Shown: positions 48,607-58,099 of the stretch, piece by piece | Layout: the number at the start of each line of letters is the position of its first letter | How positions within the stretch are numbered: position 1 is the first letter of the stretch | Source: Ramlibacter sp. | GTDB taxonomy: Bacteria > Pseudomonadota > Gammaproteobacteria > Burkholderiales > Burkholderiaceae_C | DNA length: 64,000 nucleotides | Assembly (NCBI GenBank): GCA_030695945.1 | Contig: JAUYOG010000006.1 | Span: 118,655 to 182,654, forward strand | Direction: 5' to 3' | Notes under the pieces: model-generated | What the model saw: only the letters and a program-made list of their open reading frames with translations | What the model was told of the DNA's origin: nothing | The model's database searches: none | Program-made: the position numbers and the translations under genes

Positions 48607-49974
48607 ATGACACGCTTTCGCATCTCGCAGGGAGCAGCCGATCTGCCGCGCCGGGGCCGGGCCCTTCTGGGAGCGGCCCTGGCGCTGGCATTGACGCTGT
48701 TCCTGGGCGCGCCCGCGGCGGCCGCGGTTTCCAAGGACACGGCGCTGTCCAGCGAAGACAAGGTCTGCCTGGACTGCCACGCCAAGCCGGGGCTTCGCAA
48801 GACCATGGCCAACGGCGAATCCCTGCCGCTGTACATCGCGCCGAACGGCTTCGCGCAATCGGTGCACAACTCCAGCGGCTGCGAGGGCTGCCATTCGGAC
48901 ATCGACGTCAAGGCCCACGGCAAGGAGCCCAAGCTCGTCAAGAGCCGGCGCGAACACTCGCAGGGCCTCATGGAGACCTGCCGCGACTGCCACAAGAAGA
49001 CGATGACGCAGTACGAGGACAGCGTCCACTCGGCGCAGGTCCAGGCCGGCAGCGCGAAGGCGCCGCTGTGCTCCGACTGCCATGACCCGCATGCCACCCG
49101 CTCAGCCAAGGACACCACCGGCGGCGACAACGTGGCCTGCCAGCAATGCCACAAGGGCGTGTCCCAGGCTTTCGCAGCCAGCATCCACGGCGCAAGCGGC
49201 GACGAGGCGCTGGCGTGCAAGGATTGCCACAAGACGCACAACATCAAGGCGGCGGCCCTGGGCGACCACCTCAAGGACCAGTGCGTCTCCTGCCATCGCG
49301 AAGTGGCCACCAGCCACGCGGAATGGCTGCCCAATACCGCGCGGCACCTCGAGGCCATCTCGTGCCCCGCCTGCCACTCGCCCGGCACGACCCGGCGCGT
49401 GAACCTGCGGATCTACGAGGGAACCGCCGCGACGCAGCAGGCCGCTGAAAAGGTCGGTGTGCCGCAGTTCGTCAAGCTCGCAAGCACCGCCGACCCGAAG
49501 GGATCGGGCATCGACGGCCGCGCCCTGTGGAGCCTGCTGCAGGACTTCAGCCGTGGCGGCTCGGACGCCCGCACGATCGTGCGCGGCCGGCTCGAGGTGC
49601 AGACCGGCATCGAATCGCACTCGCTGGCCGCGAAGGGCAAGGCGCTGAAGGACTGCGCGACCTGCCACAAGCAAGGCGCCGCCTCGTTCCAGAAGGTCAC
49701 CGTGAGCATGGCCGGCCCGGACGGCAGGCCGCTGCGACACGGCGCGACCGACGGCATCCTGAACTCGGTCGAGTCCATCGGCTCGGTCGGGGGGTTCTAC
49801 ACGATCGGCAGCAGCCGCATCGTGCTGCTGGACGCGATGCTGGTCATGGCGCTGGGCGCCGGCATCCTGATCCCCGGCGGGCACCTGGTGGTCAAGCTGA
49901 TGAGCGCGCGCAAGCGCAAGGCCGCCGCGGCCGCCGAAGCTGCCGAGGCCAACGAATCCACGGATAGGAGCTGA
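48607..49974 (+). CDS. Nonaheme c-type cytochrome with signal peptide and C-terminal TM anchor
   Basis: Nine CxxCH motifs: CLDCH, CEGCH, CRDCH, CSDCH, CQQCH, CKDCH, CVSCH, CPACH, CATCH. Confidence 0.93.
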   Translation: MTRFRISQGAADLPRRGRALLGAALALALTLFLGAPAAAAVSKDTALSSEDKVCLDCHAKPGLRKTMANGESLPLYIAPNGFAQSVHNSSGCEGCHSDIDVKAHGKEPKLVKSRREHSQGLMETCRDCHKKTMTQYEDSVHSAQVQAGSAKAPLCSDCHDPHATRSAKDTTGGDNVACQQCHKGVSQAFAASIHGASGDEALACKDCHKTHNIKAAALGDHLKDQCVSCHREVATSHAEWLPNTARHLEAISCPACHSPGTTRRVNLRIYEGTAATQQAAEKVGVPQFVKLASTADPKGSGIDGRALWSLLQDFSRGGSDARTIVRGRLEVQTGIESHSLAAKGKALKDCATCHKQGAASFQKVTVSMAGPDGRPLRHGATDGILNSVESIGSVGGFYTIGSSRIVLLDAMLVMALGAGILIPGGHLVVKLMSARKRKAAAAAEAAEANESTDRS

Positions 49975-49976
49975 TC

Positions 49977-50636
49977 ATGACAAAGCTGTACATCAACCCG
50001 CTCCCGGTGCGGCTGTGGCACTGGGCCAATGCGGTCCTGTTCATCGTCCTGGTCGTGACGGGCGTGCAGATCCGCTACCTGGACCTGTTCGACTTCATGA
50101 CCTTCCGCAACGCGGTCGTGGTCCACAACTGGGTGGCTTTCGCGCTGATCGGCAACTTCTTCGTGTGGCTGCTGTTCTACCTGTTCTCGGACAAGAACAA
50201 GGCCTACCACCCCGAGTTCAACCTGCTGAAGCTGGCGCGCGCCTGCTTCGCGCAGATGCAGTACTACGGGTACGGCATCTTCAAGGGCGAGCACAGCCCG
50301 CACCACATGGACCCGTACAACAAGTTCAACCCGCTGCAGCGCATGCTCTACCAGATCCTGATGCTGTTCCTGCTGCCGCTGCAGTTCATCACGGGCATCC
50401 TGATGTGGGACATCAAGCGCTTCTCCGGCTTCGTGGACATGGTGGGCGGCGTGCGCGTGGTCGACACCATCCACGTGCTGATCTTCATCTTCTTCGTGTT
50501 CTACCTGCTGATCCACCCCTACCTCGCGACGCTGGGCCACACGCCGACGGCGCACATCAAGGCCATGATCACCGGCTACGAGGATGTCGAGGAAGAAACG
50601 CCGTCCGCCGTCCAGGCGACACGGGCCACGGCGTGA
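49977..50636 (+). CDS. Di-heme cytochrome b (HydC/FdnI-like)
   Basis: PLPVRLWHWANAVLFIVLVVTG, VVVHNW, and H-X13-H in the last TM (IHVLIFIFFVFYLLIHP). Confidence 0.88.
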   Translation: MTKLYINPLPVRLWHWANAVLFIVLVVTGVQIRYLDLFDFMTFRNAVVVHNWVAFALIGNFFVWLLFYLFSDKNKAYHPEFNLLKLARACFAQMQYYGYGIFKGEHSPHHMDPYNKFNPLQRMLYQILMLFLLPLQFITGILMWDIKRFSGFVDMVGGVRVVDTIHVLIFIFFVFYLLIHPYLATLGHTPTAHIKAMITGYEDVEEETPSAVQATRATA

Positions 50637-50673
50637 GCGCGGCCCCTCTCAACCCAACCCAAGGAGCAGAAAG

Positions 50674-51009
50674 ATGATCCTCAAGACCCTCGCGGCCGCC
50701 GCCGCATTCGCATGCACGCTCTGGTTGCCGGCCGCCGCGGCCGTGGACAACGACGCCGCGGTCAAGCTGAACAAGGAAAGCGGCTGCACCAAGTGCCATT
50801 CGGTCGACAAGGCCAAGAAGGGCCCGGCCTACCAGAAGACGGCCGCCAAGTACAAGGGCAAGGCCGACGGCGAAGCCAAGCTGGTCGACCTGCTGACCAA
50901 GAGCCCGAAGGTCAAGATGGAAGACGGCAGCGAGGAAGAGCACAAGGCCGTTGCCACCAAGGACGCGGCCCAGGTGAAGAACCTGGCGCAGTGGATCCTG
51001 GCGCAGTAG
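50674..51009 (+). CDS. Periplasmic monoheme cytochrome c
   Basis: Signal peptide; CTKCH; GPAYQKTAAKYKGK. Confidence 0.9.
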   Translation: MILKTLAAAAAFACTLWLPAAAAVDNDAAVKLNKESGCTKCHSVDKAKKGPAYQKTAAKYKGKADGEAKLVDLLTKSPKVKMEDGSEEEHKAVATKDAAQVKNLAQWILAQ

Positions 51010-51042
51010 GGAGGCCGCGGCCCCGCGCCGCGTGATCCTGGG

Positions 51043-51064
51043 CGGGCAGGCTTCGGCCTGCCCG
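51043..51064. terminator. Hairpin between convergent cytochrome and regulator operons
   Basis: CGGGCAGGC-TTCG-GCCTGCCCG perfect 9-bp stem with UUCG loop. Confidence 0.6.
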
Positions 51065-51066
51065 TT

Positions 51067-52491
51067 CTACATCGGCTGCTCGTCCCCTGTCGGCGGCTCC
51101 GTGTCGCGCACGCGGATGTTGTATTTCTTCATCAGCGCCTGGAAGTTCGCGCGCTGCATCCCGGTCGCCTCCGCGCTGCGGGTGACGTTCCACACGTTGC
51201 GCTTGAGCGTCTCGTGCACGAACAGCTTCTCGATATCCTCCACCGACTTCTCGCGGGCGATCTTCTTGACCCGCTTGAGGTCTTCGCTGGTGCGCGGCAC
51301 TTCGAGGTCGGTGCGCGGGGCGCTGTCGAGGATGGCGGCCAGGTGCGCCTGGCGGATGGTGTCGTCGGAGGCCAGGATCACGGCGCGGTGCATCGCATTC
51401 TGCAGCTCGCGCACGTTGCCGGGCCAGGCATGGCTCATGAGCAGGCTCATCGCGCCTTCCGAAATCTTGGGCACCGGCCGCTCCAGCTCCTCGCTGAACG
51501 TCTTGAGGAACTGGAATGCCAATGCCGGGATGTCCTCGCGCCGCTCGCGCAACGGCGGGACATGGATCGGGAACACGTTGATGCGGTAGTACAGGTCCTC
51601 GCGGAACGTGCCCTCGCCGACCATCGCCTTCGGGTCGCGGTTGGTGGCCGCGAGCAGCCGCACGTTGGTGGTCTGGGTGCGGGTGTCGCCGACGGCCTTG
51701 TATTCGCGCTCCTGGATCACGCGCAGCAGCTTGGCCTGCGTGGACAGCGGGATGTTGCCCAGCTCGTCCAGGAACAGGGTGCCGTTGTTGGCCATGTCGA
51801 ACATGCCGCGCTTGTTCGAGGTGGCGCCGGTGAACGCGCCCTTCACGTGGCCGAACAGCTCGCTTTCCAACAGGTTCTCGGACAGGGTGTTGCAGTCCAC
51901 CGCCACGAAGGGCTGGTCCTTGCGCAGGCTGTTGTAGTGGATGGCGCGGGCGACCATTTCCTTGCCCGTGCCGCTCTCGCCGGTGATCAGGACGGTGCAG
52001 TTGGTGGGTGCGCACTGGGCGATCAGCCGGTAGACGCCCTGCATCTGCGGGCTGCCGCCGACCATGTTCTCGAAGCGGTATTTGGAGCCCGCCTCGGTCT
52101 TGAGCGCCCGGTTCTCCCGCAGCAGGCGCTGGCGTTCCAGCGCCCGGTCCACCACCAGCTTGAGTTCGTCGGGGTCGAAGGGCTTGGAGAGGTAATCGAA
52201 GGCGCCCAGCTTCATCGCCTTCACGGCGGTCTGGATCTGCGACAGGCCGGTCATCATCACCACGTCGACGTCCGGGTGCCGCTCCTTCACGTGCTGCAGG
52301 ACCTGCAGCCCGTCGATCTTCGGCATCATGATGTCCAGCACCAGGACGTCATAGCCGTTTTCGTCGATGCGACGCAATGCCTCCCACGGGTCGAGCACGG
52401 AGTCCACCTGGTAATCGTCGTTCTCCAGGATGCGGACGCAGCTGCGAAGGACGATCTCCTCGTCATCCACGATCAGTATGCGGGCTTTCAT
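51067..52491 (-). CDS. Sigma-54-dependent response regulator (NtrC family)
   Basis: Receiver; GESGTGKE; GAFTGA; C-terminal Fis-like HTH. Confidence 0.95.
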   Translation of the reverse strand: MKARILIVDDEEIVLRSCVRILENDDYQVDSVLDPWEALRRIDENGYDVLVLDIMMPKIDGLQVLQHVKERHPDVDVVMMTGLSQIQTAVKAMKLGAFDYLSKPFDPDELKLVVDRALERQRLLRENRALKTEAGSKYRFENMVGGSPQMQGVYRLIAQCAPTNCTVLITGESGTGKEMVARAIHYNSLRKDQPFVAVDCNTLSENLLESELFGHVKGAFTGATSNKRGMFDMANNGTLFLDELGNIPLSTQAKLLRVIQEREYKAVGDTRTQTTNVRLLAATNRDPKAMVGEGTFREDLYYRINVFPIHVPPLRERREDIPALAFQFLKTFSEELERPVPKISEGAMSLLMSHAWPGNVRELQNAMHRAVILASDDTIRQAHLAAILDSAPRTDLEVPRTSEDLKRVKKIAREKSVEDIEKLFVHETLKRNVWNVTRSAEATGMQRANFQALMKKYNIRVRDTEPPTGDEQPM

Positions 52492-54131
52492 GCGGTGCTC
52501 TCCGATGTTTCGGGTTCGGCCGGGCCAGGGGCGGCAGCTGCCATGGCGGGCAGGAAGATGCGGAAGGTGGTGCCTTCGCCGACGGTGCTCTCCACCTCGA
52601 TCTCGCCGCCGTGCGCCCTGACGATGCCGTAGCTCACCGACAGGCCGAGGCCCGTTCCCTTGCCGACCTCCTTGGACGTGAAGAACGGGTCGAAAATGCG
52701 CTGCAGGTTCTCCTTCGCGATCCCGCAGCCGGTGTCGGTGATGGCCACCTCCACCACCGGCACGGGCTCGGCGCCGCAGCTCGCGAGCCGCCGCGCGGCG
52801 TGCAGCCGGCTGGTGACGAGGATGCTGCCCTGTTCCTCGACGATCGCCTGCTGCGCGTTGACCAGGATGTTCATCAGCACTTGCTTGATCAGGTCCGCGT
52901 CCACGTTCAGCTGCGGGAGGTTCCTGTCGAGCTGCGTCGTGATCTCGACGTGTTGCAGCGCGGCCGAGCGCTCGACGAAGCGCACGGTTTCCGCGATCAG
53001 CGAATTGAGGTCCACCTCGGTTTTCTCGGGCGGCTTCTCGCGCGCGAAGTCCAGCAGCCGGCGGATGATGCTCGCGCAGCGCCGCGTCTCGCGGATCACC
53101 AGGTCCAGGTCTTCGGCATCCTGGCTGCCCTCGGGCATCTTCTTGCGCATGAGGGAGGTGAAGGTCAGCACGCCGGTCAGCGGATTGTTCAACTCGTGCG
53201 CTATTCCCGCGGCCAGCTGTCCGATCGAGGCGAGTTTCTCGCCCCGCGCGACTTCGGCTTCGGCCAGCCGCAGCTCCGCGGTGCGCTGCTCCACCTTGTG
53301 GCCCAGGGTCTGGACCCATTCCTCGAGCTCCTGCCGCGACTTCTTGAGCGCCGCCATCATGGTGTTCGACGACCGCGCCAGGCTGCCGAATTCGTCCTCG
53401 CCGCGCACGGGGATGGGCTGGTCGAAGTCGCCCGAGGCCAGGCGCCTGGCGCCCCGGTCGAGGTCGCGCAGGGGCACGTAGATGAGCCGGTGCAGCAGCC
53501 AGCCGACGCTGACGGACACCAGCAGGATGAAGCCGATCGAGACCGCGACCATCTTCACCACGTGGGCCTTCATCGTGCGGTTGATCTCGTCCAGCGAATA
53601 GGTGATGTCGACCACGCCGAGCACCGACTGGGCGGCGGGGTGGGCGTGGCAGGACGCGGTGGCGCAGGACGGCTCGTTGCGGATCACTTCCATGTTGCCG
53701 AGCAGCTGCTGGCGGTCGGCCGTTTCGAAGATTCGCCACTTCTTGTGGTTGGGGATGTCCTTGAGCACCTTGTCCGCCTCATGGCAGGCGGAGCAGTGCT
53801 CGACGTCCTTGTCCACACGCTGGCCGATCTCCCCGGGAAAGTTGGAATGGGCGATCACGCCGTCCTTGCGCAGGACGCGCACGCGCCGGATGCCTTCCTG
53901 CTTGCCCACGTCCTCGATGATCTTGTCCACGATGTCGGGCTGGTCCAGCAGCATCGCGTGGCGGGTGCTGCGCTCGATCACCTGCGACAGCTGCGCCATG
54001 TGCGTGACCAGCGTGCGAAGCTGCTCGTCGCGCTCCTGCTTGACCAGCAGGGCGACGAACAGCCCCATCACGCCCGCGAGCACGAGGGTCAGGTACAGGC
54101 TGACTTTGAACTTGAGGCTTCTGGGTGACAT
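52488..54131 (-). CDS. Sensor histidine kinase with periplasmic c-type heme motifs
   Basis: TM-periplasmic-TM; CSACH and CATASCH in the sensor domain; HAMP; HELNNPLTG; HATPase; ATGA overlap with NtrC gene. Confidence 0.93.
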   Translation of the reverse strand: MSPRSLKFKVSLYLTLVLAGVMGLFVALLVKQERDEQLRTLVTHMAQLSQVIERSTRHAMLLDQPDIVDKIIEDVGKQEGIRRVRVLRKDGVIAHSNFPGEIGQRVDKDVEHCSACHEADKVLKDIPNHKKWRIFETADRQQLLGNMEVIRNEPSCATASCHAHPAAQSVLGVVDITYSLDEINRTMKAHVVKMVAVSIGFILLVSVSVGWLLHRLIYVPLRDLDRGARRLASGDFDQPIPVRGEDEFGSLARSSNTMMAALKKSRQELEEWVQTLGHKVEQRTAELRLAEAEVARGEKLASIGQLAAGIAHELNNPLTGVLTFTSLMRKKMPEGSQDAEDLDLVIRETRRCASIIRRLLDFAREKPPEKTEVDLNSLIAETVRFVERSAALQHVEITTQLDRNLPQLNVDADLIKQVLMNILVNAQQAIVEEQGSILVTSRLHAARRLASCGAEPVPVVEVAITDTGCGIAKENLQRIFDPFFTSKEVGKGTGLGLSVSYGIVRAHGGEIEVESTVGEGTTFRIFLPAMAAAAPGPAEPETSESTA

Positions 54132-54195
54132 CCCCGGGTTAGTTTGCTCCCCAGGGGCCCCGAAGCCTTTGATTACAAACAACTGCGGGAAACAA

Positions 54196-54219
54196 AAAAG
54201 CCGGCTATTGCCGGCTTTT
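54196..54219 (-). terminator. Intrinsic terminator downstream of the S41 peptidase
   Basis: AAAAGCCGGC-TATT-GCCGGCTTTT with A6 on the + strand. Confidence 0.8.
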
Positions 54220-54269
54220 GATTGGATCCCGGCCTGCGCCGGGATGACCCGCTGTGCTCCGCTCGCGGG

Positions 54270-55709
54270 TCAGTTGTCCTTCTTGTCGGCCTTGTTCTCG
54301 ACGATCTGCGTCTTGCTCACGAGGACCGGCCGGCCCTTGAGCTGGTTCAGGGCCTGCACCAGCTGGAAGTCCTTGTCGGTGCCGAACTCGGGCACCTTGC
54401 GGTCGGCCACCGGCTTCTTCGCCTCTTCCTCGGCCTTCTTGCGGGCGTCCTCGCGTGCCTTCTCGCGCAGCGGATCCTTCACTTCGGCGCCCTGGCCGCT
54501 GCCGAGGTGCTTGTCGAGGTCGGCCTCGCGGGTGCGCAGCACGGAGAACACATTGCCTTCCTCGGACTCGTCCACCATCACGTCCGGCACGATGCCCTTG
54601 GCCTGGATCGACTTGCCGCTCGGGGTGTAGTAACGGGCGGTGGTCAGCTTCAGGCCGGTGTCGGGGCCGAGCGGGCGCACCGTCTGGACGGAGCCCTTGC
54701 CGAAGGTCTGGCTGCCCAGGACCTTGGCGCGCTTGTGGTCCTGCAGGGCACCGGCGACGATCTCGCTGGCCGAGGCGGAGCCTTCGTTGACCAGCACCAC
54801 CAGCGGCACGTTCTTGAGGGCGGCGGGCAGGCGGCGCAGCGGGTCGGCGCCGGCGCGGCGCTGGTAGAACTCCGGCGAGGCCTTGTAGATGAACTTGCTC
54901 TCGGCCAGCTGGCCGTTGGTGGAGACCACGGTCACGTCCGGCGGCAGGAACGCGGCGGAGACCGCCACGGCCGCGTCCAGCAGGCCGCCCGGGTCGTTGC
55001 GCAGGTCCAGCACCAGGCCTTTCAGGTTGGGCTCGGCCTTGTAGATCTCCTCGACCTTGCGCACGAAGTCGTCCACGGTGCGTTCCTGGAACTGCGACAG
55101 GCGGATCCAGCCGTAGCCCGGCTCGACGACCTTGCCGCGCACCGACTGCGTGCGGATTTCCTCTCGGGTGATGGTCACTGGGAACGTGCGGTTCTCGTCC
55201 TTGCGGAAGATGGTCAGCATGACCTTGGTGTTGGGCTCGCCACGCATGCGCTTGACGGCATCGTTCAGCGACAGGCCCTTGACGACCGTATCGTCGATCT
55301 TGGTGATCAGGTCGTTGGGCTTCAGGCCCGCGCGGTAGGCGGGGGAGCCTTCGATCGGCGACACCACCTTGACGAGGCCGTCTTCCTGCGAAATCTCGAT
55401 GCCCACGCCGACGAAGCGGCCGGACGTGCCTTCCTTGAATTCCTTGAAGGTCTTCTTGTCGAAGTACTGGGAGTGGGGGTCCAGGCTGGCCACCATCCCG
55501 GAGATGGCGTCCGTGATCAGCTTTTTCTCGTCGACCGGCTCGACATAGTCGCTCTTGACCATGCCGAAGACCGCCGCCAGCTGCTGCAGCTCCTCGAGCG
55601 GCAGGGGCGCCAGGGAGCCACGCGCGACCGTCTGCAACGACACCGTCGTGAGCGCGCCGGCCAATGCGCCTATCGAAATCCAGCCGGCAATCTTGAGTTT
55701 GTGGCTCAT
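54270..55709 (-). CDS. S41 family C-terminal processing peptidase
   Basis: PDZ domain; LRNDPGGLLDAAV; NEGSASASEIVAGAL; GSQTFGKGSVQ. Confidence 0.95.
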   Translation of the reverse strand: MSHKLKIAGWISIGALAGALTTVSLQTVARGSLAPLPLEELQQLAAVFGMVKSDYVEPVDEKKLITDAISGMVASLDPHSQYFDKKTFKEFKEGTSGRFVGVGIEISQEDGLVKVVSPIEGSPAYRAGLKPNDLITKIDDTVVKGLSLNDAVKRMRGEPNTKVMLTIFRKDENRTFPVTITREEIRTQSVRGKVVEPGYGWIRLSQFQERTVDDFVRKVEEIYKAEPNLKGLVLDLRNDPGGLLDAAVAVSAAFLPPDVTVVSTNGQLAESKFIYKASPEFYQRRAGADPLRRLPAALKNVPLVVLVNEGSASASEIVAGALQDHKRAKVLGSQTFGKGSVQTVRPLGPDTGLKLTTARYYTPSGKSIQAKGIVPDVMVDESEEGNVFSVLRTREADLDKHLGSGQGAEVKDPLREKAREDARKKAEEEAKKPVADRKVPEFGTDKDFQLVQALNQLKGRPVLVSKTQIVENKADKKDN

Positions 55710-55881
55710 GTTGGAAAAACCCAGTCCTCTACAGTCCCTGAAAATATACACCTGCGCACCGGTTATGACGCAACCGTTACCCAAGGGTTCCGGGAGCTTG
55801 ACGCCTATTTGTGGAAAAGTCCCCCGTTTACCGCGTCTTTACGTGGGCGCACGCGGTACAACCGTAACCCTTTTCCAGGGT

Positions 55882-56625
55882 TTAGGCCTTGCCCTGGTGC
55901 GCCACGGCGGCAGCGGCCCGCGCGGCGGCTTCGGCGTCGCCCAGGTAGTAGTGGCGGATCGGCTTCAGGTCGGCGTCGAGCTCGTACACCAGCGGGATCC
56001 CGTTGGGGATGTTCAGGCCCACGATGTCGCTGTCCGAAATGCCGTCAAGGTATTTCACCAGCGCCCGGATCGAGTTGCCGTGCGCCGACACCAGCACGCG
56101 CTGGCCGCCGCGGATCGCAGGGGCCATCGATTCGTTCCAGAACGGCAGCACCCGCGCTACGGTGTCCTTCAGGCATTCGGTCAGGGGGACCTGGGCCGGG
56201 TCCAGCTTCGAATAGCGGATGTCCGTGCGCTCGCTGCGCGGGTCGCCGGGCTCCAGCGCGGGCGGCGGCACGTCGTAGCTGCGGCGCCAGACCAGCACCT
56301 GCTCGTCGCCGAATTTCCGGGCCGTCTCGGCCTTGTTCAGGCCCTGCAGCGCGCCGTAGTGGCGCTCGTTCAGGCGCCAGGAGTGGACGACCGGCAGCCA
56401 GGTGCGGTCCATCTCGTCCAGGCAGTGCCACAGGGTGCGCGTGGCGCGCTTGAGGACGCTGGTGTGGCAGATGTCGAAGTCGTAGCCCTCGGCCTTCAGG
56501 AGGCGGCCGGAGGTCTTGGCCTGTTCCACGCCGGTGGGTGTGAGGTCCACGTCGGTCCAGCCGGTGAAGCGGTTTTCGAGGTTCCAGGTCGATTCGCCGT
56601 GGCGGATCAGGACGAGTTTGTGCAT
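55882..56625 (-). CDS. gpmA: 2,3-bisphosphoglycerate-dependent phosphoglycerate mutase
   Basis: [40 protein letters not shown]. Confidence 0.96.
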   Translation of the reverse strand: MHKLVLIRHGESTWNLENRFTGWTDVDLTPTGVEQAKTSGRLLKAEGYDFDICHTSVLKRATRTLWHCLDEMDRTWLPVVHSWRLNERHYGALQGLNKAETARKFGDEQVLVWRRSYDVPPPALEPGDPRSERTDIRYSKLDPAQVPLTECLKDTVARVLPFWNESMAPAIRGGQRVLVSAHGNSIRALVKYLDGISDSDIVGLNIPNGIPLVYELDADLKPIRHYYLGDAEAAARAAAAVAHQGKA

Positions 56626-56707
56626 GGGGAGGCAGCCTGTACAAGCGAAGGGGAAACCCGGCATTTTAGAATCGCGGGTTGGCCGGATGGCCCAAACAAG
56701 GAAAGAC

Positions 56708-57112
56708 GTGAAATTTCTGATCGATAACTGGATGCTGATCTCGGTCGCGCTGGCCTCCGGCGCCATGCTGCTATGGCCCGCGCTGAAGGGGGCGACCGGC
56801 GGGGGCGTGAGCACCGCAGAGGCGGTGCAACTGATCAACCGAGAGCGCGCCGTGGTGGTGGACGTGTGCGAGACCGAGGAGTTCGCGGCCGGCCACGTGG
56901 GCGGGGCGAAGAACGTGCCGGTAGGGCAGCTCGAGCAGCGGCTGCCCGAAGTGGTGAAGAACAAGACCGTGCCGCTGATCCTGGTCTGCGCCTCGGGCGC
57001 GCGCGCCAACCGGGCGCTGGGCGTGGCCAAGAAACTGGGCTACGACAAGGCCCAAGTCCTGGCCGGCGGGCTGAAAGCCTGGAAAGAAGCTAATCTCCCG
57101 GTCGAGAGATAG
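56708..57112 (+). CDS. Membrane-anchored rhodanese-like protein, GTG start
   Basis: N-terminal [32 protein letters not shown]. Confidence 0.9.
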   Translation: MKFLIDNWMLISVALASGAMLLWPALKGATGGGVSTAEAVQLINRERAVVVDVCETEEFAAGHVGGAKNVPVGQLEQRLPEVVKNKTVPLILVCASGARANRALGVAKKLGYDKAQVLAGGLKAWKEANLPVER

Positions 57113-57195
57113 CCCACCCCCCAAGCGGCCTGCGGCCGCCTCCCCCTCCACGGGGAGCCACCAGCGGCCCGGCAAAGCCGGTTCCGCGGGTGGCC
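57112..57195. repeat. Dispersed GC-rich intergenic repeat, copy B
   Basis: 33 nt identical to copy A at 22291-22370. Confidence 0.8.
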
Positions 57196-57220
57196 CCCGA
57201 AAAGACACGAAAAACGAGAG

Positions 57221-57481
57221 ATGCAGTCCGTCAAGATGTACACCACGGCCGTTTGCCCCTATTGCATCCGCGCCAAGCAAATCCTCAAGGCCAAGGGCGT
57301 CGATGCCATCGAAGAAATCCGGGTCGACATGCAGCCGGCCGAGCGCATGAAGATGATGGAGATCACCGGTCGGCGCACCGTGCCGCAGATTTTCATCGGC
57401 GACACGCACGTGGGCGGCTGCGACGAGCTGATGGCCCTGGACCGCCGCGGCGGGCTCGACCCGCTGCTGGGCCGCGGCTGA
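57221..57481 (+). CDS. grxC: Glutaredoxin 3
   Basis: YTTAVCPYCIRAKQILKAKGV; TVPQIFIGDTHVGGCDEL. Confidence 0.95.
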   Translation: MQSVKMYTTAVCPYCIRAKQILKAKGVDAIEEIRVDMQPAERMKMMEITGRRTVPQIFIGDTHVGGCDELMALDRRGGLDPLLGRG

Positions 57482-57582
57482 GCCCGGCGGCCCTGCCCGG
57501 GCTGAGATAATCCCTCCTGTTCCGAATCCCGTGCCCGCTTCGGTAGCCACCGACGGGCCTTTGCATTGACCGAAAGAAAGCC

Positions 57583-58053
57583 ATGGCCGACCAGCAACCA
57601 GACCCCGTGTTCCAGATCCAGCGCGTCTACCTGAAGGAAGCCTCGCTCGAGCAGCCCAACTCCCCCGGCATCCTGCTCGAGCAGGAGCAGCCCGCGGTGG
57701 ACATCCAGCTCGGCGTGGAAGCCGCCCAAGCCGCCGACGGCGTGTACGAGATCTGCGTCACGGCCACCGTCACGACCAAGGTCCAGGACAAGACCGTGTT
57801 CCTGGTCGAAGCCAAGCAGGCCGGCATCTTCGAGATCCGCAACCTGCCCCAGGACCAGATGAACGCGATCATGGGCATCGCCTGTCCGCAGATCGTGTAC
57901 CCGTACCTGCGCGGCAACGTGGCGGACATCATCACGCGCGCCGGTTTCCCGCCCGTTCACCTGGCCGAGATCAATTTCCAGGCCATGTACGAACAACAGC
58001 AGGCGCAGCTGCAGCAGGCCGAACAGCCCTCCAGCATCATCACCACGGCCTGA
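57583..58053 (+). CDS. secB: Protein-export chaperone SecB
   Basis: [36 protein letters not shown]. Confidence 0.96.
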   Translation: MADQQPDPVFQIQRVYLKEASLEQPNSPGILLEQEQPAVDIQLGVEAAQAADGVYEICVTATVTTKVQDKTVFLVEAKQAGIFEIRNLPQDQMNAIMGIACPQIVYPYLRGNVADIITRAGFPPVHLAEINFQAMYEQQQAQLQQAEQPSSIITTA

Positions 58054-58099
58054 ACGCCGATTCGGGCCGCTTGACGCCGGTCCGTCCCTGCCTCGTGCT

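Noticed and set aside
52492-53739. N-terminal extension of the 890-aa ORF ending at 51067
   Set aside because: Out-of-frame shadow of the histidine kinase; the NtrC protein starts at ATG 52491.
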